NCBI GenBank assembly: GCA_015056085.1
Contig: SVHA01000003.1
Location: 158,096-222,095 of the forward strand
Source of the DNA: Clostridiales bacterium
GTDB lineage: Bacteria > Bacillota > Clostridia > Christensenellales > Aristaeellaceae
Direction: 5' to 3'
Length of the DNA: 64,000 nucleotides
This document shows positions 41,650 to 50,800 of the stretch, piece by piece. A model generated the notes under the pieces. It was not told where the DNA came from and searched no databases. It was given only the letters and a program-made list of their open reading frames with translations. How positions within the stretch are numbered: position 1 is the first letter of the stretch; each line of letters begins with the position of its first letter. The position numbers and the translations under genes are program-made.

Positions 41650-42528
41650 ATGGATTGCACCCTTTGTCCCCGGCAGTGTCATGGGCTGCGCACGGAAGAA
41701 TCAGGCAACGGTTTCTGCCGCCTGCCGGATGCGCTGCGCATCGCCCGCATTGCGCCCCATCTGTGGGAGGAGCCGCCCATTTCCGGGCTCAACGGCACCG
41801 GGGCGGTGTTTTTCAGCGGATGCACCCTGCGGTGCGCCTACTGCCAGAACGGCGACATCAGCCACCGCAATGCCGGGCGGAACTTCACGCCGCAGGAGTT
41901 GGCGGATTCCCTCAAGCGGCTGGTGGATTTGGGCGTGCACACGGTATCCTTCATCACCGCCACGCCCTATGTGCCCCTGATTCTCAAAACGCTGGACATT
42001 TACCGCCCGCCGGTGCCGCTGGTGTGGAACACCTCCGGCTATGAAACCGTGGAAACCCTGCGATTGCTGGAAGGCGTCATCGACGTGTATCTGCCCGACC
42101 TCAAACACCGCAGCGAGGCCATGGGCCGCCTGTACGCTATGGCGCCTGATTATTTCGACGTCGCCACAAAAGCCATCACCGAAATGGTGCGCCAGACGGG
42201 CACGCCTGTGCTCAGCGACCAGGGCATCATGCAAAAGGGCACCATCATCCGCCATCTGATTCTCCCCGGCCTGACCAGCGAGTCCATCCAGCTGCTTCAG
42301 TGGATCCACGACGAACTGCCCCCCGGCGTGCCGGTCAGCCTGATGCGCCAATATGTGCCCTGCAACGATGTGAAAATCAAGGGCCTGGACCGCACGCTGA
42401 CGCAGCGGGAATACGCCCGGGTGCGGGATTATATGATGACACTGGAACTGCCCGGTTTCCAGCAGGAAGCCGTCAGCGCCTCGAAGGACTTCGTTCCCCT
42501 GTTTGACAAAGACGAAAGTTTCGTGTAA
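41650..42528 (+). CDS. Radical SAM protein, PflA-like (COG1313)
   Basis: 292 residues. The radical SAM motif C-x3-C-x2-C is SGCTLRCAYCQNGDISH (~57-73), binding a [4Fe-4S] cluster that cleaves S-adenosylmethionine. An extra N-terminal cysteine pattern (MDCTLCPRQCHGL, later GNGFCRLP) is typical of this PflA-like group. Downstream barrel motifs: FITATPYVPLIL, WNTSGYETVETLRLL, YLPDLKHRSEAMG. Relatives activate glycyl radical enzymes, but none is encoded here, so the partner is unknown. ATG 41650 follows AGGAGG. Single-gene unit. Confidence 0.85.
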   Translation: MDCTLCPRQCHGLRTEESGNGFCRLPDALRIARIAPHLWEEPPISGLNGTGAVFFSGCTLRCAYCQNGDISHRNAGRNFTPQELADSLKRLVDLGVHTVSFITATPYVPLILKTLDIYRPPVPLVWNTSGYETVETLRLLEGVIDVYLPDLKHRSEAMGRLYAMAPDYFDVATKAITEMVRQTGTPVLSDQGIMQKGTIIRHLILPGLTSESIQLLQWIHDELPPGVPVSLMRQYVPCNDVKIKGLDRTLTQREYARVRDYMMTLELPGFQQEAVSASKDFVPLFDKDESFV

Positions 42529-42566
42529 AAATGCCCCGGCAGGCCAAATCGCTTTCAGACAAACGA

Positions 42567-42595
42567 TTGTATTTTCGCCCGCCTTGTGTTAAAAT
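42567..42595 (+). promoter_or_regulatory. Sigma-A promoter of the DegV gene
   Basis: TTGTAT (42567-42572), 17-nt spacer, TAAAAT (42590-42595). Confidence 0.65.
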
Positions 42596-42653
42596 ACTTC
42601 TGATACCCCTTTGTAACCTGACTTTTTCCACCTTTTCATAACGGAGGAACACC

Positions 42654-43529
42654 ATGCACGCCATCGGCATCGCCACCGACAGTCACGCCAGCCTTCCCCC
42701 GGATGTGGCGAAACAACTGAACATCCGCATTCTTCCCATGCCCTTCACCATCGACGGCCAGGACTACCTGGAGGGCGTTGATCTGACCCGGGAGGAGTTT
42801 TTTGCCAGGCAGGCGGCGGGCGCCGACATCGCCACCTCCCAGCCCTCCCCTTCCACCGTCATGGCGCTGTGGGATGAGATGCTCCTGACCCATGAGCAGA
42901 TTCTGTATATGCCCATCAGTTCCGGACTGTCCGGCTCCTGCTCCACCGCCACGGCGCTGGCCCAGGACGAGCCCTATCTGGGACGCGTGTTCGTGGTGGA
43001 TAACGGGCGGGTCGCCAGCCCTTTGTATCAGTCCATTCTGGACGCCCGCTATCTTGAAGAAAAAGGCCTCACTGCCCCGCAGATCAAGGCAGCGCTGGAA
43101 AGCGTGCGGGATCAGGTGTCCATCTATATTGCCGTGGAAACCCTGACCTACCTGCAAAAGGGCGGGCGCATCAGCTCCGCCGCCGCTGCGGTGGGCACGC
43201 TGCTGAATATCAAGCCCATCCTGAAACTTGCCACCGGCAAACTGGAATCCCACAAGAAGGCCCGAGGCTTCCGCAAGGCCCAGGAACTGATGCTGGAGGC
43301 CATCCGGGAAGACCTGGCCATCCGCTTCAGGGAGCAGCACGCCCGGGGCGACGTGTTCCTGATCGCCGCTGGCAGCGCTGATGAAGCCGCCACCGCCGCC
43401 TGGTTTGAGCAGATCACCGCCGCCTTCCCCGGAATGCCCCTGCTCTACGCTGATCTGTCCATGGGCGTTTCCTGCCACACCGGCCCCGGCGCCCTGGCAG
43501 TGGGTCTGAGCATCCGTCCCCGCATCTGA
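42654..43529 (+). CDS. DegV family fatty-acid-binding protein
   Basis: 291 residues. DegV/FakB proteins bind a fatty acid and present it to the kinase FakA. The family starts are clear: IATDSHASLPPDVAKQLNIRIL, then the TSQPSPSTV motif, MPISSGLSGSCSTAT and the C-terminal RISSAAAAVGTLLNIKPIL and LSMGVSCHTGPGALAVG. No fakA (YloV) is present in the window, so whether this copy works with FakA cannot be told. ATG 42654 follows GGAGG. Monocistronic. Confidence 0.9.
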   Translation: MHAIGIATDSHASLPPDVAKQLNIRILPMPFTIDGQDYLEGVDLTREEFFARQAAGADIATSQPSPSTVMALWDEMLLTHEQILYMPISSGLSGSCSTATALAQDEPYLGRVFVVDNGRVASPLYQSILDARYLEEKGLTAPQIKAALESVRDQVSIYIAVETLTYLQKGGRISSAAAAVGTLLNIKPILKLATGKLESHKKARGFRKAQELMLEAIREDLAIRFREQHARGDVFLIAAGSADEAATAAWFEQITAAFPGMPLLYADLSMGVSCHTGPGALAVGLSIRPRI

Positions 43530-43575
43530 CTTCCACCTCTGATGCTGCCAGGCAAAAGAAAATCCCCGCCGGGCG

Positions 43576-43604
43576 TTGCATCCCCGGATAAAGCCTGATA
43601 TAAT
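43576..43604 (+). promoter_or_regulatory. Sigma-A promoter of the DUF5711 gene
   Basis: TTGCAT (43576-43581), 17-nt spacer, TATAAT (43599-43604); leader about 100 nt. Confidence 0.75.
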
Positions 43605-43712
43605 AAGGGTGCGTTTGCCGGATTTTCCCGCAAATGCACCCCTTTTTGTTTCCCCTTGTCGCTCTTTGTGACTTTCATCTCTGTTCCGGGCCTTGCCCGT
43701 CAGGAGTTTATC

Positions 43713-44861
43713 ATGCAAAGCAAAACCAAGTCTTTCCTCCATGCCACCAGGGCCGCTTCCCGCAAGACGCAGATCCGCAACTGGATCATTCTGGTGCTGG
43801 CGGTCATCCTGTTCGTGGTGGGCCTGCGGCTGCTCAGCGGCATTGGCCGCACGTCGGAGATTTCCGCCTCCGTGCTGCCCTGCTATGCCCATCAGGACGT
43901 AACGCCCTTTGGCGACGGCGTTTTGTATTATGACGGCGCATCCATCCACTGCGTGTCTTCCACAGGCAGCGTGCGCTGGTCTTTCCGCATCGGCGCCAGC
44001 GCCCAGTTCTCTGTGGGCAAAAACCATCTGGTGGCCTGGGAAGGCAGTCAGCTGTATATCCTCAACCGCAACGGCAAGCCGACCTATAATGAAAACATGC
44101 CCGGCACCGTGCAGTTCGCCCGGGTGGGTGAAAAGTTCGCCGTGGTGGTCGTGGGCGAAGACACCGAGCCTCAGCTGCTGCTGAAGGACCTGCAGGGCGC
44201 CGAAGTGGACATCATCGAACCGGAAGTGTTTGACGGTATGCTGATGCTGGACGCCGGCTTCTACGGCGAAAACGGCCAGTATATGTGGACCCTCGCCATG
44301 GACCTGTACGGCACCTCCGTTTCCACCAAGATGAACCTGTTCCAGGTGGGCAAGATGAACCTGGGCATTGTGTCTCTGGGGGAAAACCTGGCCTACAAGG
44401 TGCTGTTTGACAACAATCTCCTGCGGGTCTTCACCACCCAGCAGATGTACAGCTACGACTACAAGGGCGTGCAGCACGTGGAGGACACCATGCTGGTGTA
44501 CGGCTGGAAGTTCCTGGACAGCCACATTCCCGCCCGCGGCAACGCCTCCATGCTTCTGGCGCCCACCGCCCAGACCAACTCCACCCTGTCCATCACCGAG
44601 TTGCGGGTGCTTTCCGGCACCATGGATCGCCGCTACACCCTGCCTTCCAGCTGCGTGGGCGCCGCCATTGAGGGCAGCAACATCTATGCCTTCTCCCCCA
44701 CTTATCTCTATCGCACCAATGTGGATTCCCAGCGCTTCTACGCCTACGCCATGCCCCTGCCGGAGCACCTGACCGTCTCCACCTTCATCGGTCTGACGGA
44801 CGACAGCAAGGCCGTCGTCACCAGCGGGGATTCCGTCTATACCGTAACCCTGCCGAAGTAA
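43713..44861 (+). CDS. Membrane-anchored beta-propeller-like protein (DUF5711 type)
   Basis: 382 residues. Basic N-terminus, one membrane helix (WIILVLAVILFVVGLRLLSGI, ~24-44), then an extracytoplasmic repeat domain whose blades have the form LYYDGASIHCVSSTGSVRWSF, LVAWEGSQLYILNRNGKPTY, YSYDYKGVQHVE, IYAFSPTYLYRTN, VVTSGDSVYTV, as in PQQ-like propellers. I assign DUF5711 from this layout; no enzyme motif is seen. ATG 43713 follows AGGAG; the longer frame to 43656 lacks a site. The stop is followed directly by hairpin repeats. Confidence 0.75.
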   Translation: MQSKTKSFLHATRAASRKTQIRNWIILVLAVILFVVGLRLLSGIGRTSEISASVLPCYAHQDVTPFGDGVLYYDGASIHCVSSTGSVRWSFRIGASAQFSVGKNHLVAWEGSQLYILNRNGKPTYNENMPGTVQFARVGEKFAVVVVGEDTEPQLLLKDLQGAEVDIIEPEVFDGMLMLDAGFYGENGQYMWTLAMDLYGTSVSTKMNLFQVGKMNLGIVSLGENLAYKVLFDNNLLRVFTTQQMYSYDYKGVQHVEDTMLVYGWKFLDSHIPARGNASMLLAPTAQTNSTLSITELRVLSGTMDRRYTLPSSCVGAAIEGSNIYAFSPTYLYRTNVDSQRFYAYAMPLPEHLTVSTFIGLTDDSKAVVTSGDSVYTVTLPK

Positions 44862-45003
44862 CGGGGCGTTGCCCCCTCGTGGGGCTTTGCCCCACACCCC
44901 ACCAGCGGGCTTTGCCCTCTGGACTCCTGCTTGTGGGGCTCCGCCCCACACCCCGGCAGAGGCTCTACCTCTGCACTCCGCAAGGGCCATTGGCCCTTGA
45001 CCC

Positions 45004-45040
45004 AACACCCCAAGCCTTGAAGGGCTTGGGGTGTTGTTTG
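45004..45040 (+). terminator. Terminator hairpin in repeat region 1 (for DUF5711)
   Basis: Arms AACACCCCAAGCC / GGGCTTGGGGTGTT and a T-rich tail, 142 bp after the stop. Confidence 0.75.
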
Positions 45041-45100
45041 TATGTGGGTTTTTCCTTTCAAACTGTACTTTTATGTAAGGCGAGGGTTTCGCCCTCACGG

Positions 45101-45141
45101 GCGACCAAAGGGCTTTCCGATCGCCCTTTGGAAACCTTCGG
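45101..45141 (+). repeat. 41-nt loop-conserved hairpin module, forward copy (region 1)
   Basis: Stem CCAAAGGGC / GCCCTTTGG, loop TTTCCGATC, flanks GCGA and AAACCTTCGG. Same module at 60193, 63233, 63399 and 63564. Confidence 0.9.
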
Positions 45142-45230
45142 GCCCCCTTCGGATGAAGGGGTATTAGGCTGGTTGTTGGAGGAACGGTTTTTCTTTGCTA
45201 CTTTCTCGAAATAGCAGGTAGGGGTCAAGC

Positions 45231-45271
45231 CGAAGGGGTCCAGGGGGCGATCGGAAAGCCCCCTGGTTGCC
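45231..45271 (-). repeat. 41-nt hairpin module, inverted copy (region 1)
   Basis: Read on the - strand: stem CCAGGGGGC / GCCCCCTGG, loop TTTCCGATC, tail ACCCCTTCGG. Two stem pairs differ from the forward copy and both sides changed together (A-T to G-C). Confidence 0.9.
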
Positions 45272-45310
45272 CCCGGTGAAAACAAGCCAAATGTTCAAAA
45301 CTACCCCAAA

Positions 45311-45345
45311 ACAAAACACCCCGGAAATCCGTTAGGATTTCCGGG
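45311..45345 (-). terminator. Terminator hairpin in repeat region 1 (for nadR)
   Basis: On the - strand CCCGGAAATCC / GGATTTCCGGG with loop TAAC, followed by GTGTTTTGTTTT. Confidence 0.75.
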
Positions 45346-45529
45346 TGATGGGTCAAGGGCCGATGGCCCTTGCGAGGTGCAGGGGCGGCGCCCCTGCTGG
45401 GGTGCGGGGCAAAGCCCCGCAAAAGGGGTCCAGGGGCGGAGCACCTGGTGGGTTTCCAAAGGGCAAAGCCCTTTGGTGGGGTGCGGGGCAACGCCCCGCA
45501 TAAGGGGCGCCGGGGACAGACTCCCCGGC

Positions 45530-46573
45530 TTAGTTCTTCTGAAGTTTGAGCATACTGTCCACCAGATCGACGGCTTTGGTCAGGCGCTGGTTGTAGTCGC
45601 CGGAAATGATGACAATCTTGTCGCCAAAACCGAATTCCCGATACATATCCAGCAGCCGATGATGCAGCATTTCCCGGCGGGACTGGTCGCCGTTGAGGCG
45701 CATCCCGTCATCCACCCATTCCACATCCGGCGTCAGAAAAAGCATCACGTCGTAGCGATCAGGGTTAATGTAGGCTTCCACCAGCTTGTTGCGGTGGCCC
45801 ATGTACAGTTCGCTGAAATAATTGGTGGCCACGGCGTCGGTGTCAAAAAAGCAGACCTTGTTGGCGGTACGCAGGGCGTGATAATCCTGCTCGGCCTGCA
45901 GATGAGCGATGCGCCCGAAGTCCTCATCGGTGTAGATGGTCTCATCGCCGGCGAGATAATCATCGGCGTAATAGCGGCCCACTTCCTCCGACCAGGAGGT
46001 GTTGTACAGTTTGGCCAGACACTTGGTCAGCGTCGTTTTTCCGCAGGATTCCGTGCCGGCAATCAGCACCTTCTTGGCAAAGAAGGGGCGGGCGGGGCCC
46101 AGAATGTAGTGCCAGTTATTGAGGATGTCCCGGCGGATTTCCGTGGCGGAAATGGGATAGCGGGTGCGAACGGGGTCGAACAGCTCGATGACGCTCTGGG
46201 GGAAATAAGTCCGCAGCGTGGCTTCGTATTCCGTGTCGCCCACAAAGAAGGCGTCGATGCCCTCGGGCACGACTTTTTTTATGCACTCCGCCCACTGATC
46301 CCACCCGAGGGGGTATTCAGGAATGTTCGTTTCGTCCAGCACACGCACCTTGATGTGATCCATGTCCTGCACCTGCTGGGCGATCCACTGCTTGCGAAGC
46401 TGATAGGTGATGGTGGGCAAACCTGCTTCCTTGCAGATGCGCTCCGTTTCGTTTTTATTGTCGGAAATCACCACCACCAGCGTTTCGCACTTGGTGGACG
46501 CCTGAATGATCTGATACAGGTGGCCGCGGTGGGGCGGACAGAACCGGCCGAAGTAAACGCCCGTCTTGTACAT
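45530..46573 (-). CDS. nadR: NadR-type NMN adenylyltransferase / ribosylnicotinamide kinase
   Basis: 347 residues in two enzyme domains. Residues ~1-165: nucleotidyltransferase (TGVYFGRFCPPHRGHLYQII with the HxGH motif, VVVISDNKNETE, ISATEIRRDILNNW with the family ISxTxxR). Residues ~168-345: P-loop kinase (VLIAGTESCGKTTLTKCLAKL, FFDTDAVATNYF, LFLTPDVEWVDDGMR). It makes NMN from ribosylnicotinamide and NAD from NMN, for salvage. The DNA-binding domain of enterobacterial NadR is absent. ATG 46573 follows AAGGAGG. Its 3' end abuts the hairpin repeats. Confidence 0.9.
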   Translation of the reverse strand: MYKTGVYFGRFCPPHRGHLYQIIQASTKCETLVVVISDNKNETERICKEAGLPTITYQLRKQWIAQQVQDMDHIKVRVLDETNIPEYPLGWDQWAECIKKVVPEGIDAFFVGDTEYEATLRTYFPQSVIELFDPVRTRYPISATEIRRDILNNWHYILGPARPFFAKKVLIAGTESCGKTTLTKCLAKLYNTSWSEEVGRYYADDYLAGDETIYTDEDFGRIAHLQAEQDYHALRTANKVCFFDTDAVATNYFSELYMGHRNKLVEAYINPDRYDVMLFLTPDVEWVDDGMRLNGDQSRREMLHHRLLDMYREFGFGDKIVIISGDYNQRLTKAVDLVDSMLKLQKN

Positions 46574-47021
46574 TTTGCAATGCCTCCTTCGTTCCTTCCT
46601 CTAAAGTGTTCGATAATCAGCGAAAGAATCCTGCTGCTTTCGGGAGATGTTTGTGCATATCAGGGGTGTTTTGTGCATAGTTTTTGGGGCGAAAAAAGTT
46701 ATCCGCAGACTTATTCACATCTGTTTCCATTGTGGATGGCGGCTGTGGATAACCTGGGGATAATGTGGACAAATCGGCGCAACCCTTGGAAAATCCAGCG
46801 CTTTTCGGGGTGAAACTGTGGATAAGTCTGTGGAAAATGTGGATGAATCTGTTTACAATTCGGGAAATCCGCAAGGGGAAAAGGAGCGCATCCGGTGCAT
46901 AAGAGGGCTGATTTCTTTGGGGCTGCATACGGCAAATTCACCCGGAATAATCTGCAGGAAATCATGAAAAAGTGCATCCTGCATAGGATGCACAAAGGAC
47001 AATCAGCCGGGAGGGATGGGC
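46574..47021. other. Intergenic region with DnaA-box cluster
   Basis: 448 bp between divergent nadR and the amidase, without a gene (an open frame 46617-46928 on - has no ribosome site and odd composition). It holds the DnaA-box cluster (46699-46846), five TGCATA motifs, and an 8-bp hairpin TGCATCCT / AGGATGCA (46973-46992) just before the amidase. Confidence 0.8.
46699..46846. promoter_or_regulatory. Cluster of nine DnaA-box-like 9-mers
   Basis: Against TTATCCACA: TTATCCGCA 46699, TTATTCACA 46711 (+ orientation); on the other strand TGTGGATGG 46731, TGTGGATAA 46744 (perfect), TGGGGATAA 46755, TGTGGACAA 46764, TGTGGATAA 46817 (perfect), TGTGGAAAA 46829, TGTGGATGA 46838. Most have one mismatch. 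Two triplets (46744/46755/46764 and 46817/46829/46838) have nearly the same spacing. This density is far above chance and typical of an origin or a DnaA-titration locus. Confidence 0.8.
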
Positions 47022-47801
47022 GTGGAGCAGCATCGGAAAGTGCCGAAGGGGCGTTTGAATCGTGCGGCGGGCACGCTGGCCATGGTGCTGGTGATGGCCG
47101 GGCTTGGCCTGGCTGCCGGGATGGCAGGCGCAGCGCAACCGGCGTCGGCGCCCATGGCTCAGGGGGATGCGCTGTCGGGGCTGGTGATTGTGGTGGATCC
47201 CGGTCATGGCGGCTATGACGGCGGCGCCAGGGCCCGGGACAGCGGCGTGTGGGAAAAGGCGATGAACCTCTCCGTGGCACTGAAAACCCGGCAGGTGCTG
47301 GTCAATCAGGGCGCCACCGTGGTGCTGACCCGTGAGACGGATACCGACCTGTGGGAAGGTCAGCCGGAAAACGTCTCAAAGAAGCGGCAGGATATGCAGG
47401 CCCGCATTGACATCGCCAAAGCCTGCGGGGCGGACATGGTGCTGTCCATCCACATGAACGAATACCGTGACCGCAGCCAGAGCGGCCCCCAGGTGTTTTA
47501 CCGCAAGGGCAGTGACGATTCCCGCCTGCTGGCAGGCTGTATGCAATCGGCGCTGATTGATGCCCTGCAGCCGCCCAAAGAGCGCTCCGCCCTGTCGGGG
47601 GATTATTTCATCCTGCAATTGGATGTGCCCTCGGTGCTGATTGAATGCGGCTTCCTGTCCAACTCCCGGGAGGAAGCGCTGCTCCTCACAGAGGACTACC
47701 AGTACCGCCTCGCCCAGGCAATTGTAGACGGTGTGTGCCAGTGGGTGCAGATGCAGGCGGGGCTCACGGGGCGGGCAGGAGTTTCTCTGCCAGCGCCTTG
47801 A
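47022..47801 (+). CDS. N-acetylmuramoyl-L-alanine amidase (Amidase_3, CwlD-like)
   Basis: 259 residues. An N-terminal hydrophobic segment (TLAMVLVMAGLGLAAGMAGAA) acts as signal or anchor; the zinc amidase domain (~55-240) has IVVDPGHGGYDGGARARD (His and first Glu region), SIHMNEYRD (zinc His) and VLIECGFLSNSREE (catalytic Glu). It cleaves the amide between MurNAc and L-Ala. Closest in size to CwlD, the spore-cortex muramic-lactam amidase, so sporulation is possible. GTG 47022 is placed 7 nt after GGGAGGG; ATG 47016 sits on that site. Its last 38 bp overlap the end of mfd. Confidence 0.85.
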   Translation: MEQHRKVPKGRLNRAAGTLAMVLVMAGLGLAAGMAGAAQPASAPMAQGDALSGLVIVVDPGHGGYDGGARARDSGVWEKAMNLSVALKTRQVLVNQGATVVLTRETDTDLWEGQPENVSKKRQDMQARIDIAKACGADMVLSIHMNEYRDRSQSGPQVFYRKGSDDSRLLAGCMQSALIDALQPPKERSALSGDYFILQLDVPSVLIECGFLSNSREEALLLTEDYQYRLAQAIVDGVCQWVQMQAGLTGRAGVSLPAP

Positions 47802-50800
47802 GCGTCTTGAGGGCCTCCCGGAGCATTCCGGCTTCATCCAGACGGATGTCCGTGAGGACAATGGCGGCAGCGCCGTTGGTGGCGGGGGCAAGGCGCTTGT
47901 CTGTTTCCGCCATGGCCTGAAGCAGCGCCATCTGGTCGGGGATATGGGCTTCGGAGAGTTTCATCAGCAGGAAACCGCCCCGCTTGTATGTCACTTCGCT
48001 GATGCCCAGTCGGTTGGCCAGCGCCCGCAGCTGGGCGATGTCCAGCAGGGTGTCCACCACGGGCGGCACATCGCCGAAACGATCCACCAGTTCGTCCACA
48101 ATGTCGCTGCGGTCGGCGTCCGTTTGCAAGCCGGCGATGCGCTTGTACATTTCCATCCGCTGGCGGTCGGAGCGCACATAATCATCAGGAAGATAGGCGT
48201 CCACCCGCAGGTTGACCCGGGTTTCCAGGTCGTTTTGCGTGGGCGCAGCGCCGTCCAGGAAGCCCTTGGCCTCCGCCAGTGTTTCTTCCATGAGTTTGCA
48301 GTACATATCATAGCCCACCGTGGCCAGATGACCGTGCTGTTCCGGGCCCAAGATATTGCCGGCACCGCGGATTTCCAGATCCCGCATGGCAATGCGGAAA
48401 CCGGCGCCGAACTCGGTGAATTCCCGGATGGCGCTCAGGCGCTGCTGGGCCGTTTCCGAAAGGGCTTTGTCCTGGCGGACGGTGAAGTAGGCGTAGGCCT
48501 GACGGTTGCTGCGGCCCACACGGCCCCGCAACTGATACAGCTGGCTGAGGCCGAAGCGGTCAGCGTCAAAGACGATCAGCGTGTTGGCTGTGGGCACGTC
48601 CAGACCGCTTTCGATGATGGTGGTGCAGAGCAGCACGTCATAACTGCCGGCGTAGAAGTCCATCATCACGTCTTCCAGACCGTGCTCCTTCATCTGACCA
48701 TGAGCCACGCCGATGCGGGCTTCCGGCACAAGGGCATGGAGGCGGGCGTAGAATTCTTCAATATGCCTAACGGAATTGTACAGGAAATACACCTGTCCGC
48801 CCCGGGAGATTTCCCGCAGGATGGCGTCACGGATCATGCCGTCGGCGTATTCCACCACCCGGGTCTGCACCGGCAGGCGCTCCTCCGGCGGCGTTTCCAG
48901 CACGGACATATCCCGGATGCCCACCATGGACATATGCAGCGTCCGGGGGATGGGCGTGGCGGAGAGGGTCAGCACGTCCACCTGGGATTTCATGTTTTTG
49001 ATGATTTCCTTGTGGCTGACGCCGAAGCGCTGCTCCTCGTCCACAATCAGCAGGCCGAGGTTCTTGAACTGCACCGTCTTGGCCAGCATGGCATGGGTGC
49101 CCACAAGGATATCCACCTCGCCGGATTTCACCCGGGCGATGGTTTCCTTCTGCTCCTTGGGGGATTTGAAGCGGCTGAGCATTTCCACATTCACCGGGAA
49201 GCCCTTGAAGCGCTTGATGACGGTGTGATAATGCTGCTGGGCCAGAATGGTGGTGGGGGCGAGGATCGCCACCTGCTTGTTGTCCATCACCGCCTTGAAG
49301 GCCGCCCGCAGGCTGACTTCCGTCTTACCGTAGCCCACATCGCCGCACAGCAGGCGGTCCATGTTCCGGGCGGATTCCATATCGGCGGTGATTTCCCGCA
49401 CGCTTTGCTCCTGATCGGGGGTCAGTTCGTAGGGGAACATATCTTCAAACTGGCGCTGCCACGGCGTATCCGGGGAGAAGGCGTATCCGGTTTCCTGGGA
49501 GCGCTTGGCATACAGCGCCACCAGATCAAAGGCCAGCTTTTTCAGGCTGTCCTTTACTTTTGATTTCTGCTTTTGCCACTGGCTGCCGCCGAGGTTATTC
49601 AGCGCCGGGGGATTATTCGGGTTGCCGATATACTTCTGCACCCGGGCGAGCTGCTCAATGGGCACATAGAGCCTGTCGGTGCCCTGATAGGCAATGAGCA
49701 GGTAATCCCTGCGGGTGCCGCCGGAATTCATCTGCACCGTGCCCTGATACAGGCCCACGCCGTAATCTTCATGCACCACAAAGTCGCCCACCTTCAAATC
49801 CGTGAAGGAGGCCACTCTTTCGCCGGCATTGCGGCGGGATTTTGCCTTGCGATACCCGGCGCCGAACACTTCCGTGTCGGAGATCACCGCCATGCGGGCC
49901 TCCGGCCAGATAAATCCGCTGGCGATGGTCAGGGGCAGCACGGTGATCTGTCCCGGGGGCAGGTCGGTGATGTCCTGGGTGAACATAGCCGGAACGTCCA
50001 TGTCGCTCAGGCTGCGGGCCAGGCGCTGACCACGGGCCACGCCGCCGGAAAGAATGGCCACCCGCCATTGTCCTTCCCGCCAGCTGCGGCAGTCCTCGGC
50101 CAGGAATTTCATCTGGGAACTGTATCCCGCCACGCCCTGACACTTAAGGTCGATGACGGTTTCCGGATACAGGCCGCCCATGCCCCGCAGCAGTTCTGCC
50201 ACGGCGACCAGCCCGCAGCCTTCCATGGCGGTGCGCCACTGATCCCAGTCCATCATCAGATTCTGCTGATCCAGCACCGCTTCGCCCCGCTCCATGGCGC
50301 TTTGCAGGTCCTCGGAGAAGCCTTCCAGCCGCTCTTTCGCCCGCTGCTGAAGGAGGTCCGGCTGGGCCAGCACCACCACATCGGGCTGATACCAGTCCAT
50401 CAGCGTGGAGGTTTCGGGACACAGCACCGTCAGCCACGCCCGGATGCGCCGGAAGGGCACGCCGCCCTCGATGGCGTCAGCGTCCGCCAGCAACTGGGCT
50501 GTGCGGCGCTCCATTTCCGCCTGACGGGCAGCGCTGCGCTCCCGCTCTTTGATTTTCGGGGAGATTTTCTTGTCAAAAATGGCGGCCAGTTCTTCCTCGT
50601 CGTCGGGGAGGGCAGGCAGGTCTTCGAACAAAAGGGACACCGGGTTTTCGGGATGCTCCCCTTGCTGTACTGCCCGGCGCATCCGTGCGGCTGACTCCGC
50701 CCATTCTTCCGGCATCAGCATCACTTCGGAAGCAGGGGTCAGGCGGCATTCCTCCGCCCGCTCCAGGCTGCGCTGGGACATACAGTCAAAGGCCCGGATG

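Larger units (their letters stand above)
44862..45529. repeat. Modular hairpin repeat region 1, between two convergent stop codons
   Basis: 668 bp without a gene. It starts at the base after the DUF5711 stop and ends one base before the nadR stop. From the left: short palindromes around GGGGCTTTGCCCC-like cores, the palindrome CAAGGGCCATTGGCCCTTG (44981-44999), a terminator hairpin, an AT-rich link, the 41-nt hairpin module (45101-45141), an 89-bp spacer, the same module inverted (45231-45271), then terminator hairpin and palindromes again but in reverse orientation. The whole is a large imperfect inverted repeat. Frames of 60-480 codons inside it are low-complexity artefacts. Confidence 0.9.

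Noticed and set aside
41322..41660. Upstream frame in the rimP leader
   Set aside because: It crosses the rimP promoter and has no ribosome site; a leader peptide from within it is possible but unsupported.
45225..45501. Short Pro/Ala/Arg-rich frames in the repeat regions (also 59747-60259, 60503-60760, 62786-63025, 63452-63946)
   Set aside because: They translate the same GC-rich hairpin repeats in several frames, have no ribosome site and overlap terminators. Treated as artefacts.
46617..46928. 103-codon frame on - across the DnaA boxes
   Set aside because: No ribosome site, Pro/His/Phe-rich with no fold-like pattern, and it runs through clustered 9-mers.
46574..47021. Calling the DnaA-box cluster the chromosomal origin outright
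   Set aside because: No dnaA, dnaN, gyrB or parB nearby, no clear AT-rich unwinding stretch, and gene directions do not diverge consistently from it. Reported only as a candidate.
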